64,000 nt of DNA from Alphaproteobacteria bacterium (GTDB lineage Bacteria > Pseudomonadota > Alphaproteobacteria > Caulobacterales > Caulobacteraceae): the NCBI GenBank assembly GCA_018820205.1, contig JAHJOK010000005.1, positions 1-64,000 on the forward strand, given 5' to 3'. The position numbers were made by a program, and so were the translations under genes. The notes beneath the pieces were generated by a model. That model was not told the origin of the DNA and ran no database searches. It saw nothing but the letters and a program-made list of their open reading frames with translations. Below, piece after piece: positions 1 to 9,600 of the stretch (positions within the stretch are counted from its first letter, which is position 1; every line of letters begins with the position of its first letter).

Positions 1-76
1 CCGCCGTCGCAACGCCCGCCTCCTGCTCACGCAGGATCCCGATGATCTGCTCTTCCGTGAACCGTGATCGCTTCAT
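1..76 (-). CDS. IS3-family transposase OrfA, N-terminal part
   Basis: The first 25 residues read MKRSRFTEEQIIGILREQEA followed by GVATA, the stereotyped N terminus of OrfA proteins of IS3-family elements, which carry a helix-turn-helix that binds the element ends. The ATG at 76 is preceded by AAAGGA at a good ribosome-binding distance. The gene runs off the left edge, so only about a quarter to a third of the usual ~90 residues is visible. The family call is firm; the exact IS cannot be named. Confidence 0.85.
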   Translation of the reverse strand, partial: MKRSRFTEEQIIGILREQEAGVATA

Positions 77-140
77 TCTGTCCGTCCTTTCAAGGGGCGG
101 ACTCTAGCTATTCCTGGAGGAGTTTCAGGGGGTCACGTCA
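1..140 (-). mobile_element. IS3-family insertion sequence, terminal part
   Basis: The reverse strand begins at 140 with TGACGTGACCCCCTGAAACT, a TG-starting terminal inverted repeat of the style of the IS407 group of IS3 elements, and the start of an orfA-type transposase follows at 76. The rest of the element lies beyond the left edge, so the other end and the target duplication cannot be checked. It borders the minus-strand genes of the integrated element. Confidence 0.8.
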
Positions 141-192
141 GGCTTTGCGGTGGTGGTGTTGTCGGCACGCCCCGCAGCCCGCGAAGCATCCC

Positions 193-227
193 GAACCCCG
201 TCCGCCGTGCCACCGGTGGCGGGGTTC
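193..227 (-). terminator. Hairpin downstream of the small HTH gene
   Basis: GAACCCCG at 193-200 pairs with CGGGGTTC at 220-227, and a smaller palindrome GCCACCGGTGGC sits inside. It lies just past the stop of the gene ending at 246, so it may end that transcript, but no strong U-tract follows. The rest of 141-245 shows nothing else. Confidence 0.3.
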
Positions 228-245
228 TCTTTCTGCCGGGCCATC

Positions 246-440
246 TTATGCGGCCTTGTCCGTCAGCCGATCAAAGAACGCATCCAGGGCGTCGCGCCGG
301 ATCATGCGCCGACCACCGACCCGCAGAGATGGAAGGTCGTCGGATTGGATCAGGCGATAGAGCCGGGATCGTGAAAAACCCGAATAGGCCACCGCGTCAG
401 GAATGGTGAACGCCACGGGGGGAACGGCTTGGACCGCCAT
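246..440 (-). CDS. Small helix-turn-helix DNA-binding protein, AlpA/excisionase-like
   Basis: A 64-residue protein that is almost entirely one MerR/excisionase-type helix-turn-helix: the segment FTIPDAVAYSGFSRSRLYRL is followed by a recognition-wing region containing LPSLRVGGRRMIRRDALDAF. Proteins of this size and motif (AlpA, Xis, helix_turn_helix_17) usually accompany integrases and either help excise an integrated element or switch on its integrase. The gene is co-directional with the integrase at 3155-1938 and separated from the nearest upstream gene by about 100 bp, so it may have its own promoter in 441-538. ATG start at 440. The excisionase role is inferred from size, fold and context; a simple regulator is the alternative. 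Confidence 0.7.
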   Translation of the reverse strand: MAVQAVPPVAFTIPDAVAYSGFSRSRLYRLIQSDDLPSLRVGGRRMIRRDALDAFFDRLTDKAA

Positions 441-538
441 AGTGTCTTGCTCCGCTGCATCCGGTCGCTGGACGGCCTATTCCGTCCCTTCCGTTGCACC
501 GATGCAGATGTGCGAATGTTCGGCTGATCCAAAAAGCG

Positions 539-1624
539 TCAGACCGACGACAACCCCGGCCAACCGTCGATTTGACGGGGGTTGGTCAGCCACCTGTGGG
601 CGCGTTTTTCCCTGCCCCCGCCTGGAAGGGTCGCCCACCGAAACATGGGAGCGATTAGCTTTTCGATTGACCGTTGATCCCGCCCTAGCTCCATCGCCAA
701 GCGTCGGGCACAGGCTGTCTGGGTGGTTTTGGGATTGGCCAGAATATCAGCTTTCGCGGCTTGCCTAACAGGGTCAGTGACCGACCGACGCGCCATGGTT
801 GCCGGGCGTGTGCGCTTCTCGGCAGCATCCACTAGCGGAGCGCGCTCCGCCATCGCCACCGCATACCCAAAGGTGACGGCCATATCTAACAGGTAGGCCA
901 GATCATCCGGGCTTTTTGGGAAGGCACCGCCGTAGAACGGAGAACCATGGGGCTCGAATGCCTCCGAAACTTCGAAAGCCAAATCGACCCACTCAACACC
1001 CGGTCGCCGTTCCCCGTCAGCGACGCGCAGGCGTTCTAGACGCCGTGAAGCTTTGTCGAGAGAGACGCGAAAATCACCGACAAAATCGTCAAGACCGTCG
1101 TCCCCAGCGAATAGATGGGGCGAGGCGGGCCCCATCGCGTCGCGAGCGTTGAATGAAATCGGTTCCTCTATCTGAAAGGCTTTCCCGTCAGGTCGCGTGA
1201 CGACCAAATAGGCCCACAGGGAGAAGGCGTCGTGTGGGTCCAGATAGGGCGGACGTCCGCCGCCGCGATAAAACCGCTCCAGCCGATCCACTGACATCCG
1301 GTCGCCAGGGTAAACGTTTGTGCCGACCGAGCCTCCATCGAATATGAAGTTTGTTTCAGCCTCCTGCGGAGCCACATCCGCGTCTCCTCCACACGGATCA
1401 CGGTCCCAAGGATACACGACACCAAACAGTTCTGATCCTCTAGGAGCGTGCCAGGTTTCGGAACTCGGCAGCCTCTCGTGCCGGAAATCAAATTGGACCC
1501 CCTCCACCTCACCTACACGAGGGCCGTCTAGGATCGCCTGGAGCGTATGGACCGGGCTGGAATAGCCATCCAAAGCAGGCGGAATGGAAAGGGGGGCTCG
1601 AAAACTCTCGTCGAAGTCGGTCAT
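539..1624 (-). CDS. Uncharacterised protein of the integrated element
   Basis: I do not recognise this 361-residue protein. No signal peptide or membrane segment is visible. The last ~100 residues are basic and contain a segment (ILANPKTTQTACARRLAMEL followed by GRDQRSIEKL) that reads like a helix-turn-helix, so nucleic-acid binding by the C terminus is plausible. The ATG at 1624 overlaps the stop of the upstream 106-residue gene by four bases (ATGA), and that gene in turn overlaps the integrase, so all three are probably translated from one message. Its position behind an integrase makes it element cargo or an element-control protein; nothing more can be said. Confidence 0.6.
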   Translation of the reverse strand: MTDFDESFRAPLSIPPALDGYSSPVHTLQAILDGPRVGEVEGVQFDFRHERLPSSETWHAPRGSELFGVVYPWDRDPCGGDADVAPQEAETNFIFDGGSVGTNVYPGDRMSVDRLERFYRGGGRPPYLDPHDAFSLWAYLVVTRPDGKAFQIEEPISFNARDAMGPASPHLFAGDDGLDDFVGDFRVSLDKASRRLERLRVADGERRPGVEWVDLAFEVSEAFEPHGSPFYGGAFPKSPDDLAYLLDMAVTFGYAVAMAERAPLVDAAEKRTRPATMARRSVTDPVRQAAKADILANPKTTQTACARRLAMELGRDQRSIEKLIAPMFRWATLPGGGREKRAHRWLTNPRQIDGWPGLSSV

Positions 1625-1941
1625 ATCTGACGCTCGTCAGAGGGCCCGTTGGCGAAGTCGCCCAAAGCAATCTCCAAAGCGACGTAGCTCCGGGCCTTAT
1701 CAAGCGGCGTGCCTGTTGGCTGGGCCCGGACCCGCTCAATGACAGCCGTCCATTGTTTAGGGCGAAGGCTCGCGACCATCGCCGCCAGCAAGAGCCGCTC
1801 CGGCGTTGCTTCCGGCTTCATCGGTGGCGCCGGCGGTGGTCGTAACCACCGGACGTTCGGAGGCGGAGTATCGGCCCAGTGCAGCCGCTTCGATTTCGCC
1901 GGAGGGCCGTTCGCACCGGGCAACATCACCACCTCGCTCAT
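1621..1941 (-). CDS. Small uncharacterised protein between integrase and 361-residue protein
   Basis: A 106-residue protein with a proline-rich first half (PPPNVRWLRPPPAPPMKP) and a helical second half; not recognised. It has four-base ATGA overlaps at both ends, with the integrase stop at its start and with the downstream gene at its stop, which is good evidence that it is a real, translationally coupled gene although no family is evident. There is no signal peptide or membrane segment. Function unknown; it is probably specific to the integrated element. Confidence 0.55.
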   Translation of the reverse strand: MSEVVMLPGANGPPAKSKRLHWADTPPPNVRWLRPPPAPPMKPEATPERLLLAAMVASLRPKQWTAVIERVRAQPTGTPLDKARSYVALEIALGDFANGPSDERQI

Positions 1942-3155
1942 TTCGATTTCCTCACCATGGGCACCACCACCGATCCGGCACGCGGCTCACAAAACGCAGC
2001 CCAGGCATCCATGAGCTTTCGCCGCTTCTCCAAGGCGTCGCCGCGCCGATAAGCCCGCTCGGTCTGGTCGCCGACGACGTGCGCCAGTGCGGCTTCCGCC
2101 AACTCTCGGGGGAAGGTGCTGGCCTCACCCGCCCAATCCCGAAAGCTGGACCGGAAGCCGTGCGGTGTCACCTTGGCACGATCGATTCCCATGCGGATCA
2201 AGAGTGCATTGAAGGCCGCGTCTGACAGGCTCGAACCGGGCTTGAGGCCGGGGAATATCGTGGCGTCGGGCTTGCCCCCGGAAAGGACGCGCACCTTCTC
2301 CAGGAGGGCCATCGCCGACACCGACAGCGGCACCCGATGCTCCCGGCCCGCCTTCATCCGGGACGCGGGCACCGTCCAGACCTTGGCGGCGGTGTCAATT
2401 TCCGCCCAAGTCGCACCGCGCACCTCGCCAGACCGGGCCGCTGTGAGGATGAGGAATTCCAGCGCCAGCGCCGCCGTGGCGTTCCGTTCACGAAGGTCGG
2501 CCACGAAAGCGGGCACGTCGGCGAACGGCAGGGCCGCGTGGTGGCCTCGGGTGAGTTTCTGGCGCTTGGGTAGCAGATGATCCAGATGACCCCGCCAGCG
2601 GGCCGGATTTTCACCCTCCCGGAAGCCCTTGGCCTTCGCCGCGTCCAAAACCCGCTCAATGCGCCCGCGAAGGCGCGAGGCCGTCTCCGGCTTCTCTGAC
2701 CAGATGGGTTTCAGCGTGGCCAGCACGTCGGCGGTCTCGACGCGATCAACTCGGATCGGGCGAAGCGATGCGGCATCGGTGGTCAGGGTCGCTGACCATT
2801 GCGCCCGATGTTTCTCGTTTCGCCACTGAGGGCCAAGGGCGGTCACCACCGCATCGGCCATTTCGCCGAAGGTCGGGACGGCTTCGCTGGCGCGCTTGGC
2901 GTCCAGGGGATTTATGCCGTCCGCGACGAGCGCGCGGGCATCGGCAGCGCGAACCCTCGCCTTGGCCAAGGGAACCGATGACAAGCCGCCCAGACCCATC
3001 TCACGAAGGCGACCGCGCCAGCGAAAAAGGAACACCCACCGGCGAGCTTCTCCCAGACCTACCGAAAGATACAGACCACCGCCGTCAGCGTGGCGCCCCG
3101 GCTTTGCAAGGGTCGCCACCGCGCGGGGGCTCAATCGGTTCAGCTGCCTTGCCAT
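1938..3155 (-). CDS. Tyrosine-type site-specific integrase, P4-like
   Basis: A 405-residue tyrosine recombinase that would catalyse integration and excision of the element. The N terminus (residues ~1-90, ending in GINPLDAKR) is the DUF4102-type arm-binding domain found in P4-like prophage and island integrases. The catalytic set is visible and intact: R241 in AARSGEVRG, H332 and R335 in HGFRSSFRDW, H359 in LAHVVGD and the nucleophile Y369 in TERAYRRG. Length is normal. Start is ATG at 3155; the stop overlaps the start of the next gene. Integrases of this type usually sit next to their attachment site, but no tRNA or tmRNA fragment was found in the following 480 bp. The protein looks functional. 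Confidence 0.93.
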   Translation of the reverse strand: MARQLNRLSPRAVATLAKPGRHADGGGLYLSVGLGEARRWVFLFRWRGRLREMGLGGLSSVPLAKARVRAADARALVADGINPLDAKRASEAVPTFGEMADAVVTALGPQWRNEKHRAQWSATLTTDAASLRPIRVDRVETADVLATLKPIWSEKPETASRLRGRIERVLDAAKAKGFREGENPARWRGHLDHLLPKRQKLTRGHHAALPFADVPAFVADLRERNATAALALEFLILTAARSGEVRGATWAEIDTAAKVWTVPASRMKAGREHRVPLSVSAMALLEKVRVLSGGKPDATIFPGLKPGSSLSDAAFNALLIRMGIDRAKVTPHGFRSSFRDWAGEASTFPRELAEAALAHVVGDQTERAYRRGDALEKRRKLMDAWAAFCEPRAGSVVVPMVRKSK

Positions 3156-3162
3156 CTTCGCC

Positions 3163-3272
3163 CTGTCCCAACTTGCGCCCTAACAGGAGACTACGATTAG
3201 TTGGGACAGAATGGAATGGTTCGGGACAGATTTGTGGGAGTTCCGTTGAAATCATTAGGCAATATGGGACAG
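3163..3272. promoter_or_regulatory. Four GGGACAG repeats in front of the integrase
   Basis: The word TTGGGACAG or a one-base variant occurs at 3163-3171 (inverted, CTGTCCCAA), 3201-3209, 3221-3229 (TCGGGACAG) and 3264-3272 (ATGGGACAG), all within 120 bp upstream of the integrase start. Candidate roles are integrase arm-type binding sites or operator sites of the element; this is an inference from position and repetition. Confidence 0.5.
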
Positions 3273-3483
3273 GCTAGGATGGGGTACGACGGAGGTAACG
3301 CGGTCTCCGTCTCCGCCAGGCTTTTTCACCGCCTTTGCTCTCGACCTCAGCCGCGCCATCAGGCCGCTGATTTCGCGCACATTTTCCAGGCCCATCCATA
3401 GTTTTCACGGCCTTTTTTGGCCGCGATTTGGCGTGGTTCAGGGCATTTGGGGCCGGAGTCTCCAAGGCCCAAAACTGACTAGG

Positions 3484-3507
3484 GTTTTCCCTGCGAACTG
3501 GGAAAAC
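3484..3507. repeat. Perfect 8-bp inverted repeat in the integrase-autotransporter gap
   Basis: GTTTTCCC (3484-3491) and GGGAAAAC (3500-3507) form a perfect inverted repeat with an 8-base centre, close to two further GGGA words (CAGGGAATTC, CAGGGATTC). The 479-bp stretch 3156-3634 holds this, the GGGACAG repeats, and no convincing gene. The arrangement is compatible with a recombinase core site, but no second copy is available for comparison. Confidence 0.4.
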
Positions 3508-3634
3508 ATCAGGGAATTCTTCTCAGGGATTCGGTGGCTGCCCGTCAGAACTCAGCCATTGGTGGCCGGCATCTGATCCCTGTGGAAATCAAGGCCCCCG
3601 GCCCTGCTTGTGTCCGCTATCGTCCAGACTGACG

Positions 3635-6600
3635 TCACCATCCGAACCTTACGCCCAACTCGGCCCCATGACTTCGCGAGGCGTCGCCGAGATTGCCGCG
3701 GTAGCCAAGGCTGAACATCAGCCGATCCGACAGCGCCCACTCGCCGCCTAGACCAATGCGGATCGTATCGCGCGACCATCCGTCCAGAGGCACGAGATAG
3801 GTCGACCCCGCAGTCCAGTCCGCATAGCGCACGCGCTGGCCGTCGAGAGCCTCGAACTCGTGAGACCATTCCAGACGGGCTTCGGGCGTCAGCCGGCCGA
3901 ACCGGCGGCTTTCCACTGTCCAGCGCCAGGACGCTCCCAGGCTGGCGGAGAGACTGTCCTGTCGGACCGCATCCCAGCGGAGCGCGGCAAGGCCGGCGCC
4001 TGTTTCGGTGAAGTCATCCAGCGCGATCCGACGCGCGTCCAGACGGCCGTAGATGTCGCTGCGACTCGCCGAGCGCTGGCTCAGGCGTCCGATGGCGGCC
4101 GAGACGAAGGCGGCATCGCCCGAGCGATCGCCGCGCGCGAACGCGGAGGTCTCGCCATTCAGGCCCGCCGCCCAGCGTCGACTGTCGAAGGTCAGGTCGG
4201 CATAGCCCGCCAGCCCGTCCACATAGAGGCCCGGCGCCGGACGCCAGCTGCCGTAGACCGAGCCGGTGATCGCCTCCGCCCGCGAGAGCGAACCCGCATC
4301 GCCCATCCGGGTGCGATCCTGGCCATAGCCGGCCGCAGCGCCAACGATCAGATCGTCGCTCAAGGCCACATCAAGACCCCCCGTCACGCCTTGCGTGGTG
4401 AAGCGGCTATCGCGTCGCCCCGAGGCGTCCTGACGTCCCCAATCCACCGAGCCTTGGGTCCAGACCCCGATGCGGCGGCCGGACTCGGCGTCGGCCTGGG
4501 CGCCCCGCGAGGCGGGCGGGGCGGCCGAGACCTGGGACGGAGCGTGGGCGGACGGCCCGGCGGGCGGATGGCGCATCGCCGCCAGCCCCATCAGTTCCGC
4601 CTCCCGCTCAGCGGCGCGCACCGCAGGATCGTCACGCTCGCTCATGCCCAGGCGACGCTGTAGAGCCGTGCGCGGATCGCGCCCCGCCTCCGCCAAATCG
4701 TCCATGCCCAGGTTCAGGCTCAACCCGTTGTCCGAGGGGTTGCCTCCATCGTGCAGACGGCTCAGCCGCCGCTGGACGTTGCCGATCTGGCTGTCGGTGA
4801 AGCGCCGCGCGCTCTGGACCTGGGACGAGGCCAGAGCGCGCACGTCGGGGTCGGAAGCAGGATCGGGGCGCGCTTCCACCGTCACCGTAAGGGTCCCGGT
4901 CGCCGTGCCGAGGGCATTGGTCAGGCTATAGATCACCACGCTTTGACCGCTGAACGCCCCCTGCGGCGTCACCGTCAGGTCCCAGGCGCCCGCCCCGGCC
5001 GCAACGATCCGGGTCGAGACGCTGTTCGCCGGAGTGACGGCCGTGACCGCGGCGCCGGTGAACGGTCCGCCCTGGGCTCCGTCCGTGATCCGCACCGTGA
5101 CCGGCCGGCCCTGGATCGTGCTCGCGGCGCGCGCCGGCGCAACCACGACGAGATTGGATACAAGGTTCAGCCGCCCCGCCGCCGACTCCCCGAACGGCAG
5201 CACGACCACATAATCGAGCGAGGTGGCGCCCCCGTTGGCCGGGCCAGGCGTGAACACGATCGACATTCCCTGCACCGTTGCCGAGCCGAAGCCTGGCTGG
5301 CGGGTGATGCGCAGGCCCTGGAACGGTCCGCCGGCCAGACCGTCGATGGGCGCGACCGTCACCGACCCGCTGGAGGTCGTCGTCGCCGACAGGTCGGGCG
5401 CCTTGCCAGGGACGTTGAAGGTGAAGGTCCCGGGGGTCGAGTCGCCCCCGACCCCTTCCGCCACCAGGGTGACGGCATCCGTCCCCATGAAGCCTGGCGC
5501 GGGGGTGTACACCAGTCGATAGCGGACGCCGGCGGCCGCCGCCGAGAGGGAGTTCTTCGAGCGCGTCGGGGCGACGCTGGCCTCCCCGGTGTACGCCTCA
5601 ATAATCGCCGAGCCATTGCCGGCCGCTCCGGTGATGCGGAAGCCCGTCACCTCGCCGGATGTCATGGAGGTCAGGTCAACCGTGGCGGAGCCGCCCCCCG
5701 GCGCGACCGGCGTCGGCGTGGTGGACGGGGGCGTCACGACCGGCGGCGGCGGCGCCGTCACGGTCAGGGTGACGGTCGCCGGCGCCGAGACGCCGCCCGG
5801 TCCGCTCGCCGTGTAGGTAAAGCGATCCTCGCCCTGGAAGCCGGTCGTTGGAATGTAGGTCGCGATCACACCCGACAGAGCGACCGTCCCGTTCGAAGGT
5901 CCGGGGGCGACCGCCAGACTGGTCCAGATGCCGGAGGGTTGCAGCGTCACCGCCGTCCCTGCGGCATTGTAGGGAACCGCCGCCGAGACATCAGCCCCAT
6001 CCGGCGCGGCCGGAGCAGAGATGACGAGGGTATAGGCCTGTTCGGCGCTCGACGGTCCCGCGCCCGTGGTGCTGTCGGTCGCCCTGATGGTGAAGTCATG
6101 GCTGCCGTGGGCGGTGGTCGTGCCCGACAGCGATCCGGTCGAAGACAGGACGATCCCCTCCGGCAGGAGGCCCGAGACCACCCTGAAGCTATACGGCCCC
6201 AGCCCACCCGAAGCGGTCAGGGTCTGGGCATAGGCCGCACCGTAGGCGCCGGCGGGCAGTGGCGTCGGGGTCAGGGACACCGTCGACGCCTCTACGGAAA
6301 GAGAATAGGTCGCCGATACGCTGTAAGGCCCGCCCGATGCGGCGCTCGATCCATCGGTCGCCGTGATGTCGACGCTGAACGATCCGCTCGCGATCGGCGT
6401 ACCGGATATCACGCCAGCGGAAGACAAGGTCACTCCCTCTGGAAGCGTCCCCCCCGTGATGACGTAGGTCATGGGGGCCGCGGCCCCCGCGCCCGAAGCC
6501 GTGAGGCTCTGGCTGTAGGCCGTGCCGACGCGGGCGGCCGGCAAGGCGCCCGATGCCGGGCTGAGCGTCAGAGTCGGGGCGGCCACCGTGAGGATGAGGT

Positions 6601-9600
6601 TCGCCGAGCCCGAAGCGGACGGCGTCGAGCTGTCTGTCGCCGTGATGGTGACGTTGAACGTCCCGCTGGCCATCGGCGTCCCCGAGATCGTCCCGGTCGA
6701 TCCGGATGAGGCCAGGGTCAGGCCGTCCGGCAAAGCGCCGGCGGTCACCGAGAAGACATGGGGGCCCGTGCCGCCCGAGGCGGTGAGACTGGCGCTGTAG
6801 GCCGCTCCCCGGATCCCGGCGACGGGCGACCCGCTGATCGTGACGGCGGGCGCCGCCTCGCCCGCCGCGACGGCGATCGACACGGTCGCGGGGCTGGAGC
6901 TCGCAGCGCCGTTGCTGACCTGGAAAGTGAAGCCGTCCGGTCCGGAATAGCCCGCCGCCGGCGTATAGGTCAGGTTCGGCGCCGTGCCGCTGAGCGTGCC
7001 GTGCGCGGGCGCGGTCGCGACCGTATAGGTCAGGGTACGCGCGGGCGCATGCGGATCCGATCCCATCAGGGTGACGGCGGTGGCGGTCTGTGAGGCGACG
7101 CTGACGGATTGGGCGTCGGCTGTCGGCGTTCCCGGCTCCACCGTGATCGACACGGTCGCGGGACTCGACGACGCAGACCCGTTGTTGACCGAGAAGGTGA
7201 AGCTGTCGGGGCCGGAATAGCCGGCGGCCGGGGTGTAGGACAGATTGGGGGCCGTCCCGCTCAGCGTCCCGTGCGTCGGCGCGGTTCCGATCGCATAGGT
7301 CAGGGCGCCCGCGGGCGTGTTCGGATCCGAACCGGCCAGAGTCAGCGCGCGCGCGGTCTGGAAGGGCGTCGTGACGGACCGGGCCGTCGCCGTCGGCGTC
7401 GGTGTCGGCGTCGATGTCGCAACATAGGCGAACTCGATGGTCGCCGGGCTGCTGACGGCGCCCGTGGTGACCTGGACGCCATAGGCGCCGGCCGCCCTGG
7501 CGGGCAGGATCGCGGTCAGTTGCGCGGCGCTCACATAGACGACCCCCGTGGCGGGCGTCCCGCCGACCGAAACGGTCGCGGTCGGGGTGAAGTTGCTTCC
7601 GGTGATGGTCACGGCGTGGGTCGCGTCGGCGGCGCCGGACGTGACGCTCAGCCCCGTCACGGTCGGCGGCGCATAGGTGTAGCTCGCGCTGCCGGTTGCG
7701 GCCTGGCCCGTCGTGGCGTTGCTGACGGTCACGGCGACAGTCCCCGTCCCCGCCGGGGCGGTCGCGGTCAGGGTCGTGGGTCCGGCATAGGCCGCGGCCA
7801 CGTTCGTCCCGCCGAAGGCCACCGCGTAGCTGTCGTCCGGGACGAAGTTCGACCCGGTGATCGTCACCGGCGTACCGCCCCCCGTCGATCCGCCGGCCGG
7901 CGCGATCGCGGAGATCGCGGGTCTGGCCGGCGCGATGGTCAGGGTGAAGGCCTGCAGGCCCTCGTAGGGCCCCTCGCCGGTGCTGGCGTCCTGCGCCCTG
8001 ATCGTGAAGCCGGCGTCGGCGACGGCGGCGGTGGGCGTTCCCGAGATCTCTCCGGTCGCGGCATCCAGGCTCAGTCCGGCGGGCAAGGCGCCGGCCGACA
8101 GGCTGTAGACATAAGGCCCCGTGCCGCCCGTCGCGGGGCGCGTCTGGCTGTAGGCGGTTCCGACCTGGCCGTCGGGCAGGCTTGTTTCGTCGAGCGTGAT
8201 CGTCGGCGGCCTGACGGTGATGGTCACGGTCGCCGCGACCGAGGTCCCGCCCGCGTTCGTCGCCGTATAGGTGAAGCTGTCCGCTCCGGCGTAGCCTGCT
8301 GTCGGCGTATAGGTGATCGACAGGCCGGACACGGTCGCCTCGCCATGCGCTGGCGGGGTCGCGATTGCCAGACTTTCGGCCGCGCCGCCGGTCGTGACCG
8401 GGGTGACCGTTCCGGCCGCGCCATAGGCGATCTCGACGCTGACGGCGGGGGCGACGGGCCCCTCGAGCACGCTGACATAGGTGAAGCCGCCCTCGAGGCT
8501 CGCCGCCCCGTTCGGCGTGGTGACGCTCAGCGTCACGGCGCCCGCTGCATGGGCCGGCGTGGTGAAGGTCAGCGAGGTCTCGCTGTTCACCGTCACGTCG
8601 GAGACGGACGTCCCGTCCAGCAGGACGGTGGTGTTCCCGGCCACGAAGCCCGCGCCGGTGACCGTCACGGTCGTGCCGCCGGCGGCCGGACCGGAGGCCG
8701 GCGACACGGTGGTCACGGTGGGCGCCGCCACGCCCTCGAAGATGAAACTGTCCGAGCCGGTTGGCGATGACCCGCCCGCCGTGGTGACGAACAGTTCGGC
8801 TGTGCCGACGGCCGAGGCCGGGGTGGTGAAGCTCAGCGACGTCTCACTATGGACGGTGACCTCGGCCGCTGGGATCACCACGCCGCCCACCGTCACCGTC
8901 GTGCCGCCGGCGATGAACGCGTCGCCTGTCAGGGTGACCACCGTCCCGCCATTCGCAGGGCCGGTATCGGGGCTGACCGCGTAGACGTCCGGCGGGGGCG
9001 TCCCGAAGTTGTAGTCGAAGGTCGCGCCGCCGCCTCGCGTGAGCACCTGAAGCGTCATCAGACCACGCAGGTCCTGGCCGGCATTCACATAGATGTAGGA
9101 GCCGTCAACGCGGTCTGCGTCGCGGGGGAACCACTCCAGCACGGGCTTCCCGTCGATTGAGACGGCGAGAATCTTGAGCAGATTCGACCCGTTCACACGG
9201 AACCGGCTTTGGCGGCTGTCATATTCCGAGATCGAGGTGATGACGGGCTCGCCGAGGTAGGTGAACCGGGCCGCAGCGGTGGCCTGGCTTGTTCCCTGTG
9301 GCGTGACCACCTGGACGTCCACGGCTCCAGGCGCTCCGGGCGGCGTGCTCACCGCCAGGAAGCCATCGCTCAACACGTCGACGACCCCTACGCTTTGCCC
9401 ATCGAACAGGACATCCGTCGCCTCGCTCAGGTTGACGCCCCAGATGTACACGGGGTCTCCGCCGGCGGGCGTACCGTCGGTCGGTTCCATCCGGGTGATG
9501 ACCGGACCCTGAGCCTCCAGATACTGGAAGCCGCCGGGCAGGGTCGCCGATCCGTTGGCCGTCGTCACGACCAGGTCGACCGTGCCTGCTGCGTGTGCGG

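Noticed and set aside
3274..3465. 63-codon minus-strand frame in the integrase-autotransporter gap
   Set aside because: Basic low-complexity peptide without ribosome site or recognisable similarity; the region is better explained as attachment or regulatory DNA.
3156..3634. tRNA or tmRNA gene next to the integrase
   Set aside because: No T-loop (GGTTCGAATCC-type) and acceptor-stem pairing could be found on either strand.
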